Below are positions 52,965 to 62,428 of a DNA stretch of 64,000 nucleotides, one piece after another. Source of the stretch: Oopsacas minuta (Eukaryota > Porifera > Hexactinellida > Lyssacinosida > Leucopsacidae). Made by a program: the position numbers and the translations under genes. The first letter of the stretch is position 1; every line of letters begins with the position of its first letter. A model generated the notes under the pieces. That model did not search any database and had not been told where the DNA came from. It was given only the letters and a program-made list of their open reading frames with translations. The stretch covers positions 62,001 to 126,000 of the forward strand of contig JAKMXF010000003.1 of assembly GCA_024704765.1 (NCBI GenBank), in the 5' to 3' direction.

Positions 52965-53774
52965 ATGCTGTCAGTATTCGCATTATTGAGATACTATGCA
53001 ACAAGGCCAGCAGCTCGCTTCCTAGCTCATGACATGGACAGTTCTTCCTTCTCCCTGCTAGTTAGGAAGCTTAGAGAAACTGTAGGTAATTTTTACATAT
53101 CGAAGTCTGAAGTTGTACAAATATGGCCACAATTCACAAACAGTTAACGAACCATAAATTTCATCGATCTGTTATATCCAACTCTGATTTGGCCCCAAAA
53201 AGCCGTGCTTCAGGACAATTCTTCCTGCCATAACTATAATTAATAACTCCTTGTAGGTAATAGAGGTGATGTAGAAGAGATTAAAAGCTTATTGTCTGAC
53301 TACAAAGCTGTCCGTAGTGAATACTCAAAATACATAACTTGGAATGATAGCAAATACACTCGTAATCTTATAGACCAAGGTAATGGGTTGTTTAACTTAA
53401 TGACTATGTGTTGGGGACCGGGACAGACGGCGCCGATACACAGTCACCCTGGAGCCAACTGCTATGTGAGAATGTTAGAAGGGAAAATGGAAGAACAACT
53501 CTACACCAAGCCAATTGGCCCAGGGGCTCGTGTTGAGCTACAGCGGTCTCGTGTGCTAAACACCGGCGATGTGATTCATCTCAGAGACGATATTTCCATC
53601 CATAGTATGACTAATGTTTCTAGTCAGGGAGCAGTAACTCTTCACCTGTATTCACCGCCATACACCGCTTCTGAGATATTCAATGAGGATACAGGTGACG
53701 TTATACGAGCACCTATCATGTATACAACTAAAGGAGCAGAATTACAACCTCAACCTGAAGGGATTACCTTATAA
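52965..53774 (+). CDS. cysteine dioxygenase, copy 2 (two exons)
   Basis: Exons 52965-53085 and 53257-53774, GT-AG, in phase, 212 aa. His102 and His104 (PIHSHPGANC) and His156 (SIHSMTN) bind iron; Cys109 and Tyr172 are kept. Exon 1 gives an Arg/Ala-containing, acid-poor start (MLSVFALLRYYATRPAARFL), which looks like a mitochondrial presequence; CDO copy 1 lacks it. The loop after the iron site and the C-terminus (KGAELQPQPEG) differ from copy 1, so this is an old duplicate, perhaps with another compartment or thiol substrate (inference). Confidence 0.88.
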
Positions 53775-54110
53775 GGAATTTGTTTACGTTCTTTTCTAAA
53801 TTATACACAATATTCATTGAATTACAGTGTCACCCTCCACAAACGGTGTGCTAGGGAAACCATTTCCCCGTTACCCTGTTCGTAGACCTTTCGCTGTTCA
53901 TAAAAATCCCTCATATCGCCTCTATACACCATAGATGCTAACGTGTCGTCTCACCAAATCATGTAATATCCATGAGTTTGCCGTATATGCATCAAAATGT
54001 ATAGATAAGAAATGTTGTGTATAAATGTACTATAGTCAGTGCTACAGCTACATATATTATAGAATTATGTGCTTATAAACTGTTTCTATTTCAATTTTAG
54101 AGACCATCTA
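53775..54110. other. intergenic / 5' UTR intron of the PH-F-box gene
   Basis: Ends in a polypyrimidine tract and AG (TTCAATTTTAG, 54100) 10 bp before the next ATG, so an upstream non-coding exon is likely. No gene. Confidence 0.4.
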
Positions 54111-56594
54111 ATGGGTAACAGTATTGGAGCACCGATAGTTGAGGGTGACGAGTATTCACAGGTGATAAAATATGACGTCATGATGAAACGGGCACAGGGA
54201 CGTACGAATAAACACATATTAAACTATCGGGACAGGTTATTCACGTTAACCTCCAAAGCTCTGTTATATTACGATGGGACAACTCTGGAAAAGAGAGGGG
54301 AATTGAAAGGAATTGTTATTCTGCGGAATATAGCAAAGATCGAACCGGTGAAAGAGGTTGTGTTAAAAAAGCAGAATTGTTTTGTTATCGAACATGTTGG
54401 TCTTTCGCTATTTATAGTAGCAAATAATGTTAAGCAAAGGGATTCATGGATCGAAGCGATCTCATCCAGACTGGAAGACTTGTACCCTCTGCCTGCCGGG
54501 GAGATTGCAATATGTCCAATATCTCCACGAAAGGAAAATGAAAATAAAGAGTCCAAAAGTTCCCATATCTGGCGAAGAAAATATGAATCATTCGACCAAT
54601 TGCACCCTGAAAGCAAGAATCGGACTATTTTCGAGAGGTTTAACTTGTCATGTAGTTTATCAGAATACACGGATAACATCAAATACGTCCATGTCGGTAC
54701 GGACCTTGTTCGGTTAGAACTCAAAGCTGTCACGAGAATATTCGCATACCTAACTGTCCGTGATATCGCTAACCTACGTTGTGTTTGTAAAAGATGGAAA
54801 GATTTGACAGAAATCGGTGATCTTTGGTCTGAAGTCTCCGCGGTGAAGACGAGTTTCACAAATGTGAAAAATATGTGTGAAATATTTGGCAGTCATATCA
54901 ACAAACTGGAACTGAAATCAATTAGCGGCGACATAACTTCCTCGGTTTTTAACGCTTCTCTCCTGACACATTTAAGACTTGAATATACTCAAGTAAATCT
55001 GTCTGTCCTCCCTAAGTTTATGCTCAACTTAACTTTCCTAAAAATATGTTCGTGTGTTCTCCCACACTTAGGAAGTTTGAAAATAGAATTCAAATTCGAG
55101 AAGTTGAAAAGTCTAATTTTCAATTTTAGAGACAACTATGAACAGACACAAATAATCAACGTTTTAGGGTTTTGTCCTGCGATTGAGAAACTAGATATAT
55201 CCGGTTACGCGGTTCTAAATTCTACGGTTTTCAAGGAGAATCCGTTTATAGAAGAACTCAAGATGGAATATGTTAAATTTGACGCTAGTCTACTCACTCA
55301 ATACTGTCCTAACCTTAAGAAACTCTCTCTTGTTTGGTCAGATTTTGTTGGTCCGAAGAAAGGAACATTTCAACGGCTAAGCACTCTCTATATCACGTAA
55401 GGATAATATAGAAGATATGTACTATGGATTGAATATACATATGTAACACGAGTTTAGGTTAAGTTCAAAGGGTGTTTGTAAGATATTCGCCAAATATATT
55501 TTGGGATCTGACACACTGTGCTTGTAACCACATTTTCTGACATATATTGAGAGTCATGTGTACCAGAAATGGTGACGTAATTTGGAATTATTCCTCTCTC
55601 TATAGATATCAGAATACTTGCGTGTACGAAACTCTCTTACGAATGTTCCGCTCAGCCCCGCAACTAAAGGTTCTCTCACTCACAGGACTCCTCGACATGA
55701 CAGTTAGTATGTTCAACAAACTAGTCCCATACTTCCAAAGCGTTACCACACTAATAATAAAACGGTGTACTTTACTCAACAATGATTGTATGGTGCAGAT
55801 TGGTAACTACTGTCATGAATTGGAAGAATTGGACATCTCTGACTTGGGGGATATTTCTGGTGACGGGATTATTGCTCTGCTCGTATCGACAGGGAATCTT
55901 AAGTGTCTGGATTTGTCCTGTACGAAGGCTGATGATAAAGTGTTTCAGCTGTTAGTTAAGAGAATTGTCAAATTAGAAAAACTAGGTATGTAACATTGTA
56001 ATACGAACACACCCACGGACGGTTAAATTAGCTCGTATTAACAGGAGTAATACCAAATGAGTATCCATTGTAAAGACATTATTTTGTGTAAATATTTGCT
56101 TCGTTTTATCCGCAAACACTACCAAAGAGTTCCACACAAGTCTTATCATTGGGCATAGGTGTAACTGATATCTCCATTCTGATGTTTAAAATGTCAATAA
56201 AATGTGAATTCTTAACTTTTTGATACACTTAATAATTCAGAAAAATTCGGTAACACCTTCTCCAAATGTATTCAATTAGCAAATTTCTAATTTTCACACA
56301 TATACCAATCATCTTTAATACCTCAGCATAATTGACCTTATTTATATAATATTTGTTATTTTAGGCATATCAGCATGTCCGTTTATCCAAGACGAGAGTA
56401 TGCGTATTCTATCAAAGATTACAACTCTAAAACATTTAGACATCAGTGAGTGTAAATACGTAAGTCCAGAGGGCCTCTACTCATTCACACATCATCCGAC
56501 TATTAAATTAATAAATGCACTCAAATGTCAAAGTATAGAAAAACAGGAAATAATATTAAACCAGTTTAACCCTCATTGCCACATAATGTATTGA
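54111..56594 (+). CDS. N-myristoylatable PH + F-box + leucine-rich-repeat protein
   Basis: Exons 54111-55396, 55606-55985 and 56365-56594; all GT-AG and in phase; 631 aa. It begins MGNSIG, a good N-myristoylation signal. Residues ~20-128 form a PH domain with Tec/BTK-like features (NYRDRLFTLTSKALLYYDG, and QRDSWIEAI as the terminal helix with its Trp). Residues ~203-250 are an F-box (VTRIFAYLTVRDIANLRCVC, KRWKDL). The remainder is a run of FBXL-type leucine-rich repeats (LEELDISDLGDISGDGI, LKHLDISECKYVSPEGL). F-box proteins bring substrates to SCF ubiquitin ligases. Lipid anchor plus PH domain would place this adaptor at a membrane (inference). I know no standard family with this order. Confidence 0.85.
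55998..56130. repeat. partial copy of the 2945-3175 repeat
   Basis: AATACGAACACACCCACGG, GCTCGTATTAACAGGAGTAA and TTTTGTGTAAATA match the element between the zinc-finger gene and RPL35. It lies in intron 2 of the PH-F-box gene. Confidence 0.5.
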
Positions 56595-57241
56595 GAAATG
56601 ATTTATTCGTTTCTAATGAATTTTGTATATCACAAATATTTACATATATTGTTATCTAAGTTGAGTTGTATTTATTGAATTTTTGTGTACATATTTGGAG
56701 TTTAATAAATAAAATAATATTGGAGCTTACTGTCTCTTGGAGAAGAAATATATATGTGTATAAATCGATATACACTAGACTGTATTCTGGTAAACCTCCC
56801 TCGTTTCTGGAGGTTCATTTGTATGTGACTAGAAATTCATTCTATATACTTTTTGACTCCGTTTCCAGAAGTGAGATTGTTTGTATATGAACAGTTGTGT
56901 ACTTTAGTATATCACAGGGAAAATATCGTAAAATTTGAAGAACTTAGGTAATTTCCAGTTTTTCTTTGCTTTTCTGGTATAAATAGAATATTAATTATTT
57001 GATTATTACTAATTAAGTTAGAGGTGAAGATTATAAAGTCATCCAGACATGGTGAGTTGAATTCATAATATTTGTAATAATTATTTGATATACAAATAGC
57101 GTCCCATTTTGTAATGTTTTATCTTTGACCGAATTAATCATCTCTTCTATTTGTAATTACATTAGGCTCAGCTTAATAGACCCACCGGTTAATCGGGTCA
57201 AAATGGCCTGTCCCCGATGTGACCTTCTTAAGCGGAGTCTA

Positions 57242-57279
<38 letters not shown>

Positions 57280-57968
57280 AATCTTCATTTGTTCTTGTGC
57301 TTTCAAAAACGGAAGCTAAAACCTTAAGTTATGGTTATGTGAGGACTTAATTAATTGCTTGAGATAATCACATTTAATTCTCTTAAACCACATATTACAG
57401 ATCGATTACATATTATGGTAAATTAGTCTATATATATAGAAACAATGGTGGTAGATTACCCCCGAAAACAACCCGGAATATCCTAAAACTTTCTACTCCC
57501 AGTTCTACTTTCAGTATATAGATAGTTATACAAAGCACTTTTTTGTTTTCTTATTCTAAGCTGTTTAATACGCAAGTACGTAAACACCTTCAATCTACGA
57601 TTTTGGTGACGTAACTTCAGTTGGGCTGATTCCTGCAATAGATATTTTGCGTAAAGACAGAAGTTCTCCAATTGGTAATGAGAAACCTCAGCACAGTTGG
57701 TCAAAATTTATAATACTGGGGCCTTATTAACTAAAATTCTTAAGTCAACTGTATTTATGTAATTATATCTCTAATATTTTGAAACATAATAGTGTCGTAT
57801 CTAAACTAAGGTAAAAAAAAAGCCAAAGTCATTTGAGTGACGTCCTGCAAAAATATACGCAGTCTATGCAATTTTATCTATTTATGTATATTATCATCTT
57901 TAGTGATAAGTATAAATAATAATCAGATGTTCATTACTTATGATAATATCTTAACAATCACTCTTATT
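56595..57968. other. intergenic with repeats
   Basis: Holds the repeat related to 6240-6421 (57162-57245) and a (TA)n run (57247-57277). Other frames, including minus-strand 57483-57704, show no similarity. Confidence 0.4.
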
Positions 57969-58151
57969 ATGACCACTGAAAAATCGAAAACTCATTCAAA
58001 GAATTTTACTCAGGAGGAGCTAATGTCACTCGTGGATCTCATTCGTATAAGGATTATATTTTCTGCTGTGTGCATATCTTCTCAAAAACCGATTGAAGTC
58101 GGATGGATTGTCATAAATTTTATTAATCAAAAGCAAGAATCAATCAAGTAG
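57969..58151 (+). pseudogene. possible Myb/SANT-like domain fragment
   Basis: 60 codons starting MTTEKSKTHSKNFTQEELMSLVDLI. The FTQEEL..LVDLI start resembles Myb/SANT-like (NAIF1/transposon-associated) DNA-binding domains, but the later part lacks the expected Trp-helix pattern. Possibly a remnant. Low certainty. Confidence 0.25.
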
Positions 58152-58335
58152 AATTACCCAATTCTAAGAATTATTCTTAGAATTTTAGTTAATAAGTCCC
58201 CCCTGATAATTATATGATTTATGCAAGTCTAAACATGTCAAAATCTCACATTTCGAGGTTAACCTACGTTATACGCGTATTATACAACTTAGTTCATAAT
58301 TAACATTTTCTACTTTTGTAGTTATCAATTGTGTC

Positions 58336-59542
58336 ATGGCTGGTTCTACGGATGCAATGGAGGCTGAAGAATACTACAATTCACCTAGCGTATTTCAAAC
58401 TGATAGGCGTGTAAGAGATTATTATGTAAGTTCATAAAATGAATACCAAAAAACCGCGAAAATGAGCTAGTTCAATCAAGCGAAAGGTCAAGAGAAGCCA
58501 TATAAATAGAAATGAACCCATATTGTATTGTTACTAGAAAGTGCTTCGTAATTAAGAGGGGACCATATGTATCAGAACACCTTCAATACATCTTAGTTAT
58601 ATATTACATTGCACATAACGTCAGGAAATTCTTGATTGGGTACCACGAAGGGGGAAATGGTTCAAATATGGTTAAGAACCAACATGTCTCGTTGATAGAA
58701 AAATAACTTTGTTTTACCAATTTTTGCGTAATATATTCTATTATCAGCGCTCCCCACTTGAAATTTGAGCACTACACCCCTGGTCACAATAATATAACTC
58801 GGGTGATACACGGACAACAGCAGGGGGTCCACTGAATGGGTATAGGGGATACACGGGTGAAAAAGGTTGGGAACCTCTGTAACTAATATTATATACCATT
58901 TCTTATTTCTAGAGGGAAGATATGATGCTGAGATTTCGGATAAAGCTCATTAAAATTAATAGACTAATGACCAAGACAAATGCTTACTATCTTCACCAGC
59001 AAATGAAAAGATATTTCCCATTTCTAACCAAGGAAATACAAGAACCGCATTACCTATTCAAGCTACTGATCGATCACGGTTTTATGAGCAGTGAGGATAC
59101 TACAGTTTTAACAAATGCATTTTTCGCGATGAAACGACATGATTTAGTTTCTATTTTGACAGAGGAGCCAGAAATGTCAGTGATACGTAAGCAAAGGTCC
59201 CATTCGTCGGTAAGTCTCAGAGAGGTACACAACGAACCTCTCCGTCCTTTGACCGACCAATTTATATACACTTTTTGTAGAGAAGAAATTGGACCGAATG
59301 ATCTTCTTGGCCTGGGGGTAAATGGCTTCAGAATCCCGTTAGCAGCTATTCAGCGCGCGAAATACGACGCAAATAATATACTTGATGCAACAATTGCAGT
59401 ATTTACCTATTGGAAGCAGCAAGCTCCTCTCTCTGACCTCTCTGACCTACCAACTGATTCTATGCCACCGTATACAATGGAAGGATTAGCCAAGGCATTG
59501 AAAGATGCACAACTTAATTATCCTCTCCGTAAATATTTCTAA
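58336..59542 (+). CDS. FADD-like adaptor with DED and death domain
   Basis: Exons 58336-58425 and 58913-59542, GT-AG, phase 0, 239 aa. Residues ~33-112 form a death-effector domain: LMTKTNAYYLHQQMKRYFP, then HYLFKLLIDHG, TVLTNAFFAMKRHDLVSIL, matching the LF..L, R.DL pattern of FADD and caspase-8. Residues ~140-237 form a death domain (FCREEIGPNDLLGLGV, TIAVFTYWKQQ, LAKALKDAQLNYPLRKYF) with the W..Q and L..AL patterns of FADD. DED followed by death domain is the FADD order; FADD links death receptors to caspase-8. An acidic 30-residue N-terminal extension (exon 1) is not in vertebrate FADD. An upstream acceptor (TTTTGTAG, 58320) suggests a 5' UTR intron. Domain calls are by eye. Confidence 0.72.
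58750..58885. repeat. hAT-like non-autonomous element in the FADD-like intron
   Basis: CAGCGCTCCCCACTTG start, GGGGTCCACTGAATGGG inside, and AAAGGTTGGGAACCTCTG end. CAGNGGTTCCCAACCT-type ends are common in hAT elements. Related ends lie at 22070-22115, 43940-44040 and 30345-30395. Confidence 0.5.
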
Positions 59543-59847
59543 AATAACTTTAGCATTAGCTGCTGTATTAGATCTATGTAACTGCTTGCTTAATGCCAAT
59601 GAATGAAATATTGTATTTGCTATAAATACATTTGCTATTAAAGGAATTATTTCCAATACAAAATGGACTCTAAGTGCTTGCAAAAACTTACTAAAAGGCG
59701 AACAACACTGTATCACCCCGCAGTGAATTGTCCCCAGAAATATTTCGAGGTTGTTTGTCCCTTTTTAAGTATTTTTCCGGGTCTGTCTGCTCCTTAAACC
59801 GCTCCTAAAATAGCTGTATTAATCTCTATAGATTTTAAACAAACTTC
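59543..59847. other. intergenic between FADD-like gene and TMPPE
   Basis: No gene. An acceptor-like CTATAG at 59831 lies just before the TMPPE start, so a 5' UTR intron is possible. Confidence 0.4.
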
Positions 59848-61104
59848 ATGTTGTCAAGGAAAATACCTTGGAATGTGATATATCTAGCCATACCGATATC
59901 CCTCAGTTTATTGATAGCATTTATTGACGTCAAGTTCTATAAGTTAACACCTATCCCAAGAGCTACAATGATACGATCTCAATTGTTTTTGATATTCTAT
60001 ATCGCATTTACATTTGGTATTTGGATAAGTTACAAATCTCTCAAATATATTCTCACACAACTTTTCCCAACTTGGATGACGACAGTTCTGCTTGGTATTT
60101 ATTCAATCCTATTTTTGTTGAGTTATATTTCCTTTCCGTTAGGACTTTTATTGGCAAATTACAAATCAGTTTTGATTTGTAAAATTTCGTTCCTATCTCT
60201 CGGGCATTTGGTGATAATTAGCGTATTCTTCACGATCGAAGTGTTCTTTGTTAACAAGTTTTTGAAGTCTCGAAAACTCGCGATTTCTATCTCTATTTAT
60301 ATAATCGCGGTTATTCTAACAATAGACGGAGCTATCCGTGCTTACAGTGAGCCTAGTATTAATCACGTAAACTTGAAGTTAAATAATTTCCCGAAAAGTT
60401 TAAACGGACTAACCTTGGTTCATATTTCTGATATTCATATTGGGCCTATTATTGGTAGAGATGAGGTGAATGAAATGGTGGAGCAGGTCAATGTGTTGCA
60501 ACCGGATGTCATAATTATCAGTGGTGATCTGACTGACTTGTCGGTGGCTCGAGGGGGTATGGCAATGGATCCGCTTGGCAAGTTAAAGTCGAAATACGGG
60601 ACATATTTTGCAACAGGTAATCATGACTACTACATTCTAGATATGAATACTTTGATAGAAAAGTTAAAATCATTAGGAATAATTCCCTTACTTAACGAGA
60701 GAGTTCAAGTACCTGGAAATGAGGAGAACGACTGGTTTTACATAGCTGGGCTAGAGGACATCAGTACACGAGCATTAGGTGATAAAAACCATTTAATTGA
60801 TATCCATCGGGCGCTTGGGGGGCGTGACAAGGACCATGCGACTGTCTTGATCGCTCACCAACCTAACGCGATGCGTGAAGCGGTAGAATGGAAGGTAGAG
60901 TTAATATTAGGTGGTCATACTCATGGAGGACAATTCTTTCCATTGAATATTGTTATCTATTTCTTTAATCCATTCTTTGCTGGATTGTATACACCTGTCC
61001 CCAATACGTATGTGTATGTAAATACAGGTACGTTCTTCTATATGATTCCGTTAAAGCATATCTTTAGGAGAGAAATTTGTGTATTTCATTTGTATCCTGT
61101 TTGA
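59848..61104 (+). CDS. TMPPE: transmembrane protein with metallophosphoesterase domain
   Basis: 418 aa. The first ~165 residues have about five hydrophobic segments (IYLAIPISLSLLIAFI, LFLIFYIAFTFGIWI, VLLGIYSILFLLSYI and others). The rest is a calcineurin-like metallophosphoesterase with all five metal-binding motifs: SDIHIGP, SGDLTD, TGNHDYY, AHQPNA and GGHTHGGQ. A TM block before the phosphoesterase is the TMPPE layout, related to bacterial YkuE-type enzymes. Substrate unknown. Single exon. Confidence 0.88.
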   Translation: MLSRKIPWNVIYLAIPISLSLLIAFIDVKFYKLTPIPRATMIRSQLFLIFYIAFTFGIWISYKSLKYILTQLFPTWMTTVLLGIYSILFLLSYISFPLGLLLANYKSVLICKISFLSLGHLVIISVFFTIEVFFVNKFLKSRKLAISISIYIIAVILTIDGAIRAYSEPSINHVNLKLNNFPKSLNGLTLVHISDIHIGPIIGRDEVNEMVEQVNVLQPDVIIISGDLTDLSVARGGMAMDPLGKLKSKYGTYFATGNHDYYILDMNTLIEKLKSLGIIPLLNERVQVPGNEENDWFYIAGLEDISTRALGDKNHLIDIHRALGGRDKDHATVLIAHQPNAMREAVEWKVELILGGHTHGGQFFPLNIVIYFFNPFFAGLYTPVPNTYVYVNTGTFFYMIPLKHIFRREICVFHLYPV

Positions 61105-61194
61105 TATGTTTGTAATTGCTATTTTAATGTATTTACAAACTTTTTTTATCGTCAACTAGAAACTCCAGTTATATAGAAATACCCGCTTACAGAG

Positions 61195-61530
61195 ATGGAA
61201 CCAGTCGGGTCTGACCGGCGCCGGTCGACCGGTTGGGTCGGGTACCGGTCGAAGATCTCGACTGGCCGGTCATAATTTCTGAATATGGTAAATCTGAATT
61301 TGATACTGTAATCATATTGACCAAAAACTTCAACTTAGCAGTTCGATTAAACTAGAGCAAAAGAGATTTTCTACTTTCTGCTATATCCACAGAATAGTCA
61401 ACATATTCTCGCTGTGTGCCACTTGTGTCACAAGTGGCAAGGTGTTCTAATACTTTTGGCCAGGCACTGTATAGTCAAAGTTACCAGTCGACCGGTCGGG
61501 TCATAAAAACGGAGGTTCAGTACCTATAAT
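61195..61530. repeat. relic of a Tc1-like element with GC-rich CCGGTCGACCGG repeats
   Basis: The block TGTTCTAATACTTTTGGCC followed by AGGCACTGTAT (61441-61472) is the typical inverted end of Tc1-family transposons. It lies next to repeats of CGGTCGACCGGT and GACCGGTCGGGTC (61200-61265, 61488-61505). The region is far GC-richer than its surroundings. No transposase is left. Confidence 0.5.
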
Positions 61531-61654
61531 TTTTCCAAAGGGGGGAGACCTCTTCTCGTCCCCTTGACACCTCTAAAGACCCTGACACTTACTCACAAAC
61601 AAATCACCAACCAAATAAATAACAACACAATTATTATTTAAGCAATACACGTAA

Positions 61655-61867
61655 TTATTTCCTCGTATTACTCTCTATAATATATTGTAGACTATTATTC
61701 TTCTTGAATTCTTCGATCTTTCGCTCCATCTCTATCAGCCCTGGGTCCAAATCTAACTGCAAATTGGGCTTAAAATAATTGTGGACAATCGACCCGCCAA
61801 CTAGCCCCCATATTAAACAACCTCCTACGAAAATTGTATATTTAAGGTACGACATTCCAATCGGCAT
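61655..61867 (-). CDS. UQCC6: complex III assembly microprotein UQCC6 (BRAWNIN)
   Basis: 70 aa (human 71). Starts MPIGMSYLKY, has one hydrophobic segment (TIFVGGCLIWGLVGGSIV), then HNYFKPNLQLDLDPG and a charged C-terminal helix (ERKIEEFKK). Human UQCC6 has the same order: MPAGVPMSTYLK, hydrophobic helix, VVHRYYRPDL, helix. It is an inner-membrane factor needed to assemble ubiquinol-cytochrome c reductase. Its ATG lies inside the end of the UQCC5 frame, 26 bases before that frame closes, and in another reading frame. The frame is also open upstream of the ATG, but that peptide matches nothing. Confidence 0.82.
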   Translation of the reverse strand: MPIGMSYLKYTIFVGGCLIWGLVGGSIVHNYFKPNLQLDLDPGLIEMERKIEEFKKNNSLQYIIESNTRK

Positions 61868-62063
61868 TCTTGGTATCTGGGAAAAGTACGCTGTGTTGGT
61901 AAAGTATTCGATCACGTCTTCGTTTATTTTCTTTCCGTATAACTGTCTCGTAAAACGTCTCTTTCCCAATTCGAGCTTTTAACATAAAAAGTTCAATTAA
62001 CGATCCAATTACTAAGCTGATAGTCCAAGGTTTAAGCAATCCGTATCTTTCCCAGAGATTCAT
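61842..62063 (-). CDS. UQCC5: complex III assembly microprotein UQCC5 (SMIM4)
   Basis: 73 aa (human 70). A hydrophobic helix (WTISLVIGSLIELFMLK) is followed by KARIGKETFYETVIRKENKRRRDR. Human SMIM4/UQCC5 has MEWIMIKVRVGQETFYDVYRRK at the same place, a near-unmistakable match. It is an inner-membrane protein that acts with UQCC6 in complex III biogenesis. The gene is intronless. It overlaps UQCC6 by 26 nt on the same strand, with UQCC5 first. Confidence 0.85.
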   Translation of the reverse strand: MNLWERYGLLKPWTISLVIGSLIELFMLKARIGKETFYETVIRKENKRRRDRILYQHSVLFPDTKNADWNVVP

Positions 62064-62206
62064 GAGAGTATATAAGCTATTGAGTTATACCCAGCTACTA
62101 TGTAGAGCTATAGGAATCCTAAAATGTTCTAAATAAATATTTTCATATCAAAAAGGATTGAATATATGAAACAAGGGAGAATCTCTTATTGCCTGACCCT
62201 CGTTAG

Positions 62207-62428
62207 TTGATCCCTAGTTGCAAAATATCACAAAAGGAATGTTCACCAAACTATACAGTGTATGCCGGTCATAAGAACACCCCTAGGAGTATAATACATG
62301 TTCTTATAACAGTAATATATGTGATCCGTTTTCCAGAGGGTAGTGCTTATATTCGGTATTCTTATAACCGACTTCCACGGTATCAAATTTACTTACAGAC
62401 TATGTATTACAGCCTTTTCGTCTGGAAA
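62207..62428. other. divergent promoter region of UQCC5/UQCC6 and DHCR24
   Basis: Less than 370 bp separate the UQCC5 and DHCR24 starts on opposite strands. The interval contains a diverged copy of the TGCCGGTTATAAGAACACCC element (about 62263-62377). The DHCR24 frame stays open through it but encodes nothing conserved. Confidence 0.5.

Noticed and set aside
57483-57704. 73-codon minus-strand frame
   Set aside because: No similarity or splice context; probably chance.
61868-61969. Upstream extension of the UQCC6 frame to an ATG at 61969
   Set aside because: The extra peptide matches no UQCC6 and is the out-of-frame reading of the UQCC5 coding sequence; the ATG at 61867 gives the family length.
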